From: Acidaminococcus sp.
Lineage (GTDB): Bacteria; Bacillota; Negativicutes; Acidaminococcales; Acidaminococcaceae
Reading direction: 5' to 3'
DNA length: 19,815 nucleotides
Assembly (NCBI GenBank): GCA_019416065.1
Contig: DXYB01000033.1
Span: forward strand, 1-19,815
The notes under the pieces were generated by a model, which was not told the origin of the DNA, searched no databases, and saw nothing but the letters and a program-made list of their open reading frames with translations. The translations under genes and the position numbers were made by a program. Below, in pieces: positions 13,135-19,815 of this stretch (positions within the stretch are counted from its first letter, which is position 1; each line of letters begins with the position of its first letter).

Positions 13135-14016
13135 ATGGAAACGTTGCGAGGAAAGAAATTTCAAATCCAGTGGTTTCCCGGACACATGACCAAAGCCAAG
13201 CGGATGATGGAAGCTCATTTAAAACTGGTGGATGTGGTGGTGGAGCTGCTGGATGCCCGGATTCCCCGATCCAGTGCCAATCCTATGTTGCAGCAAATGA
13301 TTGGTAGTAAGCCCAAGATCGTAGTGCTGAATAAAATTGATATGGCAGACCCGGTACTAACCCGTTCCTGGCTGGAAGCCCTGCAGCAGCAGAACTTTAC
13401 AGCCCTGGAAGTGGACTGCCAAAAAGGCAAAGGACTTAAAGCACTCCAGACGGCCATCCAGAAAGCCGGGGCACCGGTACTGGAAAAATGGCGAAAAAAG
13501 GGCGTCCGCAATCGCAGCATCCGGGTCATGATCGTAGGGATTCCCAACGTGGGGAAATCTACCCTGATCAACCGGCTCATTGGCAAAAATAAGGCGGCAG
13601 TCCAAAACAAACCGGGCGTAACCCGGGGCCCGCAGTGGGTCATACTGGGGAAGGGATTGGAGCTTTTGGATACGCCGGGCGTCCTATGGCCCAAGTTCGA
13701 CAATCCTGAAACCGGATTTTGCCTGGCCGTGACAGGAGCCATTCGGGAGGAAGTCTTTGATCAGGAAATTGCGGTAGACATTCTGCTGGAACGGCTTTCC
13801 CAATCCTATCCCCAGGAGCTGGCAGCGTATTATGGGATATGTTTGGAAGCAACCGACACGGCAGAAAGCCTGCTGGAAAAAATCGGCTGTAGCCGGGGCT
13901 GGCTGCGGCAGGGTGGCGTCGTAGATCAGACCAGGACGATCCAAATGGTGTTGCGGGATTTTAAAAGCGGGAAGATGGGCGGCTTTACCCTGGAAGTGCC
14001 GGTGAATCCATTATGA
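13135..14016 (+). CDS. rbgA: Ribosome biogenesis GTPase RbgA (YlqF)
   Basis: RbgA is a circularly permuted GTPase needed for late 50S assembly. The 293-aa product shows the permuted order: IQWFPGHMTKA signature (11-21), G4 NKID (66-69), then G1 GIPNVGKST (135-143), G2 Thr163 in GVTRG, G3 DTPG (179-182), and a C-terminal RNA-binding domain. The ATG is supported by AAAGGA a few nt upstream; residues 1-8 are a short extension before the conserved FQIQWFPGHM. It starts a new transcript after the lepB terminator, and its TGA overlaps the rnhB ATG (ATGA). Confidence 0.97.
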   Translation: METLRGKKFQIQWFPGHMTKAKRMMEAHLKLVDVVVELLDARIPRSSANPMLQQMIGSKPKIVVLNKIDMADPVLTRSWLEALQQQNFTALEVDCQKGKGLKALQTAIQKAGAPVLEKWRKKGVRNRSIRVMIVGIPNVGKSTLINRLIGKNKAAVQNKPGVTRGPQWVILGKGLELLDTPGVLWPKFDNPETGFCLAVTGAIREEVFDQEIAVDILLERLSQSYPQELAAYYGICLEATDTAESLLEKIGCSRGWLRQGGVVDQTRTIQMVLRDFKSGKMGGFTLEVPVNPL

Positions 14017-14819
14017 CAATTCCACTTGCTCAAGTAAAAAATTTGCTGGCAAAGTATCCATCCTCTGCCTTGCTGGAAGACTTGCGTGGGGATCCTCGCA
14101 GCGGCGTGCAGCAGCTGCTGGCGGCCTGGGAGAAAAAACAGGCCAAGCTTGCCGCAGAAAAATGCCGCTTGCAGCAGCTTCGTACCCTGGAACAAGAAGA
14201 ATGGGATAAGGGGAGACTACTGGTAGCTGGCTGCGATGAAGCGGGCCGCGGCCCGCTAGCGGGGCCTCTTGTGACGGCCGCTGTGATTTTGCCCCAGGAG
14301 ATCTGGCTGCCTGGCCTTAATGACTCTAAGAAAGTGACACCAAAGCAGCGGGAAATCTTGTATGAAGCCATAAAAGAGCAGGCCGTAGCCATTACCCTGT
14401 GTATATTGGGCCCACGGGAAATTGACTGCTTGAATATTTATCAGGCAGCGAAAAAATCTATGGAGCTATGTCTCACAAATTTGCTTGCAGCCCCTCAGGC
14501 AGCGCTTACCGATGCCATGCCTCTACAGATTCCAGGACTGCCTGTCCGGGATATAATCCACGGGGACGCCAAGAGTGCGTGCATTGCAGCCGCCTCCATT
14601 ATGGCTAAAGTGACCCGGGACAGGTTCATGCTGGAGCTGGACGCAAAGTTTCCCGGATATGACTTTGCCCACAATAAGGGCTATGGAGCCAAGCCCCATA
14701 TTACAGCGCTGCAAAAATTGGGAGCAACGCCCTGGCACCGGCACAGCTTTGCCCCTGCAAAATCCATGACGGAGATTCCGGAAGCCGTCAGCCTTTACCA
14801 AATCATCCGTTTAAAATAG
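14013..14819 (+). CDS. rnhB: Ribonuclease HII
   Basis: RNase HII nicks DNA 5' of single ribonucleotides and degrades RNA in RNA-DNA hybrids. The 268-aa protein has a ~65-residue N-terminal extension with a charged helix (as in B. subtilis RnhB) and then the catalytic core: GCDEAGRGPLAGP with Asp75/Glu76, LNDSKKVTPKQRE (103-113), Asp167 in LTDAMPL, Asp185 in HGDAKS, IAAASIMAKVTRD (191-203), and KGYGAKPHITALQKLG. All four expected acidic residues are present. It overlaps rbgA by 4 nt; yraN follows after 12 nt. Confidence 0.97.
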   Translation: MTIPLAQVKNLLAKYPSSALLEDLRGDPRSGVQQLLAAWEKKQAKLAAEKCRLQQLRTLEQEEWDKGRLLVAGCDEAGRGPLAGPLVTAAVILPQEIWLPGLNDSKKVTPKQREILYEAIKEQAVAITLCILGPREIDCLNIYQAAKKSMELCLTNLLAAPQAALTDAMPLQIPGLPVRDIIHGDAKSACIAAASIMAKVTRDRFMLELDAKFPGYDFAHNKGYGAKPHITALQKLGATPWHRHSFAPAKSMTEIPEAVSLYQIIRLK

Positions 14820-14831
14820 GGAGAATATCAC

Positions 14832-15185
14832 ATGGATCCACGGCGCCATTTTGGTAACAGCGGGGAAGAGCGTGCCGCAGTGTTTTTGCAGGAAAAGGGC
14901 TACGAAATTCTGGAACGGAATTTTTCCTGCCCGTTTGGGGAACTGGACATCGTAGCAAGACAGGGCCGTCTGCTGGCTTTTGTGGAAGTAAAAACCCGGC
15001 GCAGCCTGAAATTTGGCCGTCCTGCCGCAGCCGTAACCCCCAGTAAACAACGGAAACTCCGCACGACGGCGCTGTGCTACCTCAAGCGGCATCCCCATCC
15101 CCGTTGCACGATCCGATTTGACGTGATTGAAATTATAGAATTGTATGGAGATATCCAGCTCAATCATGTCACCAGTGCCTTCTGA
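14832..15185 (+). CDS. yraN: YraN family (UPF0102) endonuclease-like protein
   Basis: YraN proteins have a restriction-endonuclease-like fold; their role is unsettled, with proposed links to DNA repair or recombination. The 117-aa product carries the family pattern: GNSGEERAAVFLQEKGYEIL at 8-27, RNFSCPFGELDIVA with the GELD motif, FVEVKTRRS supplying the catalytic-type Glu/Lys, and C-terminal IRFDVIEI. The ATG has AGGGAGA upstream, and the gene follows rnhB closely, the usual pairing. A 64-nt gap to comM holds a ribosome-binding site but no promoter that I trust. Confidence 0.93.
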   Translation: MDPRRHFGNSGEERAAVFLQEKGYEILERNFSCPFGELDIVARQGRLLAFVEVKTRRSLKFGRPAAAVTPSKQRKLRTTALCYLKRHPHPRCTIRFDVIEIIELYGDIQLNHVTSAF

Positions 15186-15249
15186 TGCAAAATAGCAGCA
15201 TCCATTGCAATAAGAATTTTTATAAGAAACGAACAAGGAGAGAAAGAAC

Positions 15250-16779
15250 GTGTACGCATGTACCTATGGAGAAACCACAAGGGGCATCAATGGAGAACTC
15301 GTCCGGGTGGAAGTGGACGTAACCAACGGACTGCCCGCCTTTGAAATCGTGGGGCTGCCGGATACGGCCATTAAAGAATCCCGGGAACGGGTAAAGGCTG
15401 CCGTGAAAAATTCCGGGTTTCATTTTCCCGATACCCATATTACCGTGAATCTGGCGCCGGCGGATCTGAAAAAAGATGGATCCGGACTGGATTTGCCCAT
15501 TGCTATAGGGATTTTGGCCGCCAAACAGTATATTAAACTGCCAGATGGGCAACAGTGCCCGGTGTTTGCCGGGGAACTGGCCCTGGATGGATCCCTGCGC
15601 CCTATTAATGGGATTTTGCCCATGATTTTAAAAGCACGGGAGGACGGCTGGCAATGTATGGTCATCCCTTCCGGCAATGGGGCAGAAGGACAGCTGGTGG
15701 ATGGGATCACGGTGTACACCGCAGAAACATTAACCGCAATTGTGGAGCATCTCCAAGGAAAAACGCAACTGACTCCTTTACAAAAGAAAAGTTTGCTGCT
15801 AGATGGGCCGGAAGAAAGCACCGTTGATTTTTCCGATGTGCAGGGGCAGAGGGTGGCCAAACGGGCCTTGGAAATTGCGGCGGCTGGCGGTCACAATGTC
15901 CTAATGGTGGGGGCCCCTGGGGCGGGAAAGACCATGCTGGCCCGCCGCCTTTCTACGATTTTGCCGCCCATGACGGAAGAAGAGGCGCTGGAAGTCACAA
16001 AAATTTACAGCATTTCCGGGCTTCTTGCCCGGCAACATGGCATTGTGGCGGAGCGACCATTCCGTAGCCCGCACCATACCGTGAGCCAATCCGCTTTGAT
16101 CGGGGGCGGCAGCGTGCCGCGACCAGGGGAGGTGACCTTGGCCCATCACGGTGTTTTGTTTTTGGATGAGCTTCCTGAATTTTTCCGGAGCGCCCTGGAG
16201 GTTTTGCGCCAGCCCCTGGAAGACGGGGTGGTCACGATCAGCCGGGTGCAGGCGTCCTTAAGCTATCCGGCCCGCTTTATCTTGGTGGCGGCCCAAAATC
16301 CCTGTCCCTGTGGTTTTTGGGGAGAAGAAGATGGGGTACACCAATGTACGTGCCGGCCGGGAGATATTGCCCGTTACCGCAAAAAGATTTCCGGGCCCCT
16401 GTTAGACCGGATTGATATCCAGATTCATGTGCCCCGGCTGCAATATCAGGAAATGCAATGCACCAATGTTCAGGAAAGTTCGGCCCAAATTCGGCAGCGA
16501 GTGGTAAAGGCCCGCAAGATTCAGCGGCAGCGCCTAGCAGGAACCCATTTGTTTTGTAATGCCAGCATGGGGCGGCGGGAAGTCAAAAAGTTCTGTAGCC
16601 TGGCGCCAGAGGCCCAAAAACTGCTGGAAAAATATTTTACCTCTCTGGGACTTTCCGCCCGAAGCCATGACCGGATTATCAAAGTGGCGCGGACCATTGC
16701 GGATCTGGCAGGCAGTGAGGAAATTTCCATGCTGCACCTGGGCGAAGCCATCGGCCTGCGCACCAGCATTCAGGGATAA
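15250..16779 (+). CDS. comM: ComM/YifB family AAA+ ATPase (Mg chelatase-like)
   Basis: ComM is a hexameric AAA+ helicase that promotes branch migration during natural transformation. The 509-aa protein is full length: N-terminal Lon-like domain with KKDGSGLDLPIA (74-85), linker, Walker A GAPGAGKT (221-228), Walker B GVLFLDE (301-307), a cysteine cluster CPC-G...CTC (352-368) that may bind zinc, and the C-terminal lid with AEISM-like helices. GTG at 15250 is chosen because AAGGAG (15234-15239) lies 10 nt upstream and the N-terminus fits the family. The prepilin peptidase gene starts 10 nt after its stop, so both are probably on one transcript. Confidence 0.95.
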   Translation: MYACTYGETTRGINGELVRVEVDVTNGLPAFEIVGLPDTAIKESRERVKAAVKNSGFHFPDTHITVNLAPADLKKDGSGLDLPIAIGILAAKQYIKLPDGQQCPVFAGELALDGSLRPINGILPMILKAREDGWQCMVIPSGNGAEGQLVDGITVYTAETLTAIVEHLQGKTQLTPLQKKSLLLDGPEESTVDFSDVQGQRVAKRALEIAAAGGHNVLMVGAPGAGKTMLARRLSTILPPMTEEEALEVTKIYSISGLLARQHGIVAERPFRSPHHTVSQSALIGGGSVPRPGEVTLAHHGVLFLDELPEFFRSALEVLRQPLEDGVVTISRVQASLSYPARFILVAAQNPCPCGFWGEEDGVHQCTCRPGDIARYRKKISGPLLDRIDIQIHVPRLQYQEMQCTNVQESSAQIRQRVVKARKIQRQRLAGTHLFCNASMGRREVKKFCSLAPEAQKLLEKYFTSLGLSARSHDRIIKVARTIADLAGSEEISMLHLGEAIGLRTSIQG

Positions 16780-16789
16780 GGGGGGCCGT

Positions 16790-19126
16790 ATGCAGATTGA
16801 ACTTTTGGTTGCGTATTTTTTGGTTGGCTGCTGTGTGGGGAGTTTCCTCTGCTTATGTGCGGTGCGGCTCTATCGGGAGGAATCCTTGCTACGGCCTCGC
16901 TCTCACTGTGATGCCTGCGGGCACACGCTGGCTTTGTGGGAGCTGGTTCCCATTTTCAGCTATCTCTTTTTGCGGGGGAAGTGCCGACATTGCGGTAGCA
17001 AAATTCCCTGGACCTACTGTATCCGGGAAATAGAAACAGGATTGATCTTTGCCGTATTAGGGTATTTCCGGGAGCCGTCCGTATTGCTCATTATCCAGTG
17101 GGGAATCCTTTCCCTCCTGCTGCTACTCAGCTGGCTGGATGCCAAGGAGCAAATGCTGTATGAAGATTTGTTTTGGCCACTGGGGGCATTGATGCTCCTG
17201 CAGCATTTCTGGCTGGATGAATCACTTCTATGGGCTTTTTCTGGGGCGCTGGTGGTAGGAGGTGTTCTGTATTTCTTTTACCGCATGTTTCCGGGCAGCG
17301 CCGGTGCGGGAGATGTACGACTTGTGGCGCTGCTAGGCTTGTGGCTGGGGCCGGTGGATGGCTTGAAAGGACTTTTTGGTGCGGTTCTGGCCGCACTGGC
17401 GTTTTTGCTTCTGAAACGAATGAAACGCAAAGAAGCGTTCTGGGAACCCATTCCGTTTGCTCCCTTTCTTTGCGGGGCCGCATTTTTTGTTATGCTGTGG
17501 AATAGTGGCTTGTCCCAGCCTCTCCTGAAATTCTGGCAGTTTCCTGACAGAAACATGCTCTTTTGTCTTTTGGGGCTACAACGGGAAACAATTAACCATA
17601 AACTGCAAGCATTTTTTCATCCTTTGCCCCGGAAACTTGTAACGCTGTATCTGGATGCCCGACATATGACCTTATGCCAAGTCCGGCGGGAAAAAGAGAT
17701 AGTGCGGCTGGAACGGATCCTGCAGGAAGAGATCCCCGCGTCTATGGGAGAAAAAATTTCGGAAGACAAAATTCCTGCCCTGTGCGAATGGGTACGGATG
17801 GAATGCGGGAAAAAAGGTATCACCGCGACCTCCTGTGCGGTGACCATTTCGCCAGCATCAGCCTGTTGGCTTACGGTGTCCCTGCCCCTTTTAAAAAATG
17901 AAACACAGCGGCAGGAAGCTGCCTATTGGGAAAGTGTACAGAAAGTCCCCTGGGAGGCTGGCAACTATTCGCTGCGGTTGGGAAGCAGGCTGCCTAGTGG
18001 GCAGACCAGCGCCATTGCTGTGTCGCAGTCTGCCATTGCCTGGACACAGATGTTTCTGCAGGAAATGGGGTGGCATCCGGTAAAACTCCAGCCCGCACTC
18101 CTTTCCCTGGGGCTTTGGATGGCAAAAAAAGCCTATGCCTGGCTGTGGCTGGAAGAAGAAAAAACCATCACGCTCGTTCTCTATGCAAAGGGTCAGCCCC
18201 ACGCCGTATTCCCGTTTGCCCGTGCCCAAGGAAAGCAATGGGACGGGGTAGAGCAAAGTCTTTTATGGGAAGCGGCCCAGCAAAAAGACGTAGCGCTGGG
18301 CAAGCAAATCCTCACAACTCTGCGGCAGGAAACAAGCAAACGACAACTTGGGGCTGTGCCGGTTTACTGGTGGGGGAACCGCGGCGAGACACTGGCAAAA
18401 TGGCAAAACCAGTTGCGGGCAGAAGGGCTACCGCTGGAAAAATTGCCACTAGAGGATACGCTGCAAACTTCGCCATGCTATCCTTACTTAGAAAAGAAAC
18501 TATCCTATGAGGCTGCTGCGGCAGCACTGGGAAGTGCGCTTTTTATGGAAACAACCAGCCAGTGGGACTTTAAGCCGAAGCAGGTACTTCCCTCCTGGCC
18601 TGGCGTGATCCGGGGTATGGAAGTGACCGGGACGGTAGCGCTTATTTTTTGCCTTTTTGGCGGAATTTTTCAAGGGATTGGGTATAAAAGACAGCAGGCG
18701 GCAAAAAACGCCCTGCTGTCAACAGGTTTCTGGTATGAACGGTATCAGGAAGAACAAAGGCAAAACCGCTTGTTAGACCAGCTGGTACAACAACAGCAGG
18801 CCGCTCATACCCGCAATGTTGACTGGGATGCCTGGTTAACGCTGCTGGGACGGGAATTACCCGCGGATTGTTATCTCCAGCAGGTGGCTTGGGATAAGGA
18901 AAATAAAGAAAAGAAATGCTTGCGCCTTTCCGGACAAACACTGGATGGGGAGGCAGTTCTTTCCTTTGTGCAGCGGCTCCGTGACGAGCGGGCAGTGAAA
19001 ACGGTGCAGATTGAAAAGATGGAAACACTAAGGGAAAAGCCCGAAACGGAATTTTCCCTATTGGTGGAAGTGCAGAAAGGAAGCAGAAATGGAACGAAAA
19101 CAGTGGAGGGAAGGCGTCCGGGATAA
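16790..19126 (+). CDS. Fusion: prepilin peptidase (PilD) + PilM-like + PilN-like pilus assembly protein
   Basis: One 778-aa frame. Residues 1-250 are a complete prepilin peptidase: GSFL (17-20), two CxxC pairs (Cys40/43, 65/68), catalytic Asp117 (SWLDAKEQ), Asp175 in GAGD, eight hydrophobic helices. Residues ~280-590 resemble the PilM actin fold in layout, but the nucleotide-binding motifs are not recognisable (YLDARHMT; WLWLEEEKTITLVL). Residues ~612-632 are one membrane helix, then a coiled coil (~640-672) and a PilN/GspL-type ferredoxin-like end (DWDAWLTLLGRELP, then LRLSGQTLDGEAVLSFVQRL). PilMN fusion is the GspL plan; adding the peptidase is unusual. AAGGGGGG precedes the ATG at 16790. 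A possible internal start, Met256 (17555), lacks a ribosome-binding site. pilO follows with a 38-nt overlap. The fused frame is certain from sequence; the PilM assignment is moderate. Confidence 0.8.
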   Translation: MQIELLVAYFLVGCCVGSFLCLCAVRLYREESLLRPRSHCDACGHTLALWELVPIFSYLFLRGKCRHCGSKIPWTYCIREIETGLIFAVLGYFREPSVLLIIQWGILSLLLLLSWLDAKEQMLYEDLFWPLGALMLLQHFWLDESLLWAFSGALVVGGVLYFFYRMFPGSAGAGDVRLVALLGLWLGPVDGLKGLFGAVLAALAFLLLKRMKRKEAFWEPIPFAPFLCGAAFFVMLWNSGLSQPLLKFWQFPDRNMLFCLLGLQRETINHKLQAFFHPLPRKLVTLYLDARHMTLCQVRREKEIVRLERILQEEIPASMGEKISEDKIPALCEWVRMECGKKGITATSCAVTISPASACWLTVSLPLLKNETQRQEAAYWESVQKVPWEAGNYSLRLGSRLPSGQTSAIAVSQSAIAWTQMFLQEMGWHPVKLQPALLSLGLWMAKKAYAWLWLEEEKTITLVLYAKGQPHAVFPFARAQGKQWDGVEQSLLWEAAQQKDVALGKQILTTLRQETSKRQLGAVPVYWWGNRGETLAKWQNQLRAEGLPLEKLPLEDTLQTSPCYPYLEKKLSYEAAAAALGSALFMETTSQWDFKPKQVLPSWPGVIRGMEVTGTVALIFCLFGGIFQGIGYKRQQAAKNALLSTGFWYERYQEEQRQNRLLDQLVQQQQAAHTRNVDWDAWLTLLGRELPADCYLQQVAWDKENKEKKCLRLSGQTLDGEAVLSFVQRLRDERAVKTVQIEKMETLREKPETEFSLLVEVQKGSRNGTKTVEGRRPG

Positions 19127-19616
19127 AGTACCGGCTGCGGCCGGCCTTGTCTTTTTGCTGCTGTGCTTGTGGATGACCGGTGTAGTAACCCTTCCTTTCT
19201 GGCAAAATGGGCAAAAAGCCTGGGATAGGGCAGAAGAAATTTTGCGGCAGCGGAAAAACGTAGAAACCTTTGCAAAGGAATATGATCCGGAACGCTCTCG
19301 GATCAAACAAGAAAACGTGGCACAGCTTGCCACAGAACCTATGCCCAAAGATGGTATGGAGGCCATGCGAATCATCAGCGCCCTGGCAGCAAGAGCCCAG
19401 GTCCAGGTGGTGGCCTGTCGTCCAAAGGAAACAGGACGAAATCAAGACCACTTACCCATGGAGCTGACCCTTGTGGGAGACTATGTACAGCTCCTTGTTT
19501 TTTTCCGCCAGTGGAAAGAGGAGATGCCCCTGGCCTATTGGGAAACGGGCAATATCGAAAGAGACCCTGAGGGACCCCTGACCTTTCATGGAACCCTCTG
19601 CTTTATGAAATCTTAA
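19089..19616 (+). CDS. PilO-like (or GspM-like) pilus assembly protein
   Basis: The 175-aa product has a short basic cytoplasmic start, one membrane helix (about 14-37), an extracytoplasmic coiled coil (AWDRAEEILRQRKNVETFAKEYD), and a C-terminal ferredoxin-like part with ISALAARAQVQVVACRPK and MELTLVGDYVQLLVFFRQW, the standard PilO pattern. In type IV pili PilO pairs with PilN to form the inner-membrane alignment complex. AAAGGA (19076-19081) seven nt upstream supports the ATG, which lies within the preceding fused gene in another frame (38-nt overlap). It is the last gene of the block; two hairpins follow. No pilin, PilB, PilC or PilQ gene is in view. Confidence 0.75.
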   Translation: MERKQWREGVRDKVPAAAGLVFLLLCLWMTGVVTLPFWQNGQKAWDRAEEILRQRKNVETFAKEYDPERSRIKQENVAQLATEPMPKDGMEAMRIISALAARAQVQVVACRPKETGRNQDHLPMELTLVGDYVQLLVFFRQWKEEMPLAYWETGNIERDPEGPLTFHGTLCFMKS

Positions 19617-19633
19617 AAATACAAAAAATAAAG

Positions 19634-19660
19634 CCCCTTTTAGGGGAGGCATGATTTTTT
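19634..19660. terminator. Short hairpin after the pil block, best as a minus-strand terminator
   Basis: A 5-bp G/C-rich stem (CCCCT / AGGGG, TTT loop, 19634-19646). On the plus strand the T6 run (19655-19660) is eight nt away, so it is weak. On the minus strand it is followed by a T-rich tail (CTTTATTTTTT), so it may stop transcription entering from the right-hand IS. Confidence 0.45.
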
Positions 19661-19673
19661 GTGATGTACTTGC

Positions 19674-19713
19674 TCCGGAACCCCGGGTACAACCTGGGGC
19701 ACCGGATTTTTTT
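19674..19713 (+). terminator. Strong terminator ending the comM-pil block
   Basis: A two-part stem: TCCGG/CCGGA, a 2x2 internal loop, CCCC/GGGG, a G-U pair and GGT/ACC, closed by an ACA loop and followed by T7 (19707-19713). Confidence 0.9.
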
Positions 19714-19765
19714 AGTGCCGCAAACAATGACAATACTATGTGAAATCATAGGCAAGCCATAATTT

Positions 19766-19815
19766 TGGTTCTATAATAAATGTTGGGGTCTTGTGGACGT
19801 TTACCTTCACAAAAC
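19766..19815. mobile_element. Terminal end of an insertion sequence (right edge), truncated by the window
   Basis: The exact reverse complement of bases 2-51. The element tip is GGTTCT at 19767-19772 and its body runs to the right, out of the window. The 50-bp identity includes one base beyond the tip that may match by chance. Bases 19714-19765 before it hold no gene; I see only a weak inverted repeat (CTATG / CATAG, 19736-19751). Confidence 0.7.

Noticed and set aside
17555..19126. Separate pilM gene starting at ATG 17555
   Set aside because: There is no stop codon between it and the peptidase and no Shine-Dalgarno before it; kept only as an alternative to explain the topology problem.
18642..19451. 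269-aa minus-strand frame at the end of the pil block
   Set aside because: Antisense to the PilN-like and PilO-like coding sequence; Phe/Pro/Cys-rich shadow with no start signal.
1..19815. Composite transposon carrying the whole block
   Set aside because: The cargo is conserved core genes in their normal order, so two independent IS insertions or contig edges explain it better.

Overview
The window is a 19.8 kb stretch of housekeeping chromosome, closed at both edges by the same 50-bp sequence in inverted orientation. That repeat looks like the tip of an insertion sequence, so the block lies between two outward-reading IS copies, and the window may be a draft contig broken at them. The gene order ylxM-ffh-rpsP-khpA-ylqD-rimM-trmD-rplS-lepB-rbgA-rnhB-yraN-comM is Firmicutes-like, while comM, yraN and type IV pilus assembly genes fit a diderm Firmicute. 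I infer a Negativicutes member, possibly Acidaminococcaceae; this rests on gene content and style only, not on a database search.

Layout. 1-51: IS tip, then an orphan terminator (68-93) and the tkt promoter. 174-4924: transketolase, then thiD-thiM-thiE and a small unknown gene. The thi genes follow a terminator hairpin, and no TPP riboswitch precedes them. 4961-7822: a secreted protein (minus strand), a short-chain dehydrogenase (plus) and a membrane-anchored alpha/beta hydrolase (minus); the last two meet tail to tail with overlapping stop codons. 7983-11893: the signal recognition particle/ribosome maturation operon from a consensus promoter, ending with trmD. 12011-15185: rplS with its own extended -10 promoter and structured leader, then a terminator, lepB, another terminator, and a new promoter with a leader hairpin driving rbgA-rnhB-yraN. 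15250-19616: comM, followed by a pilus/transformation block.

The most unusual feature is one 778-codon frame (16790-19126) that reads as a prepilin peptidase (PilD), a PilM-like actin-fold domain and a PilN-like transmembrane/coiled-coil/ferredoxin-like domain, followed by a pilO-like gene that overlaps it by 38 nt. PilM-PilN fusion is the logic of GspL in type II secretion. I do not recall an N-terminal prepilin peptidase fused to it, and the predicted membrane topology makes it a puzzle.

How the genes work together: the thi enzymes supply thiamine phosphate, from which the TPP cofactor of transketolase is made. Ffh/YlxM and LepB act in protein export. RpsP, RimM, TrmD, RplS and RbgA build ribosomes and modify tRNA. 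ComM with PilD/M/N/O suggests a DNA-uptake pilus. No stretch over 300 bases lacks a gene; the longest gaps are 5858-6052, 12954-13134 and 7823-7982, and all hold promoters or palindromes. I saw no rRNA, tRNA, CRISPR array, phage gene or transposase frame.
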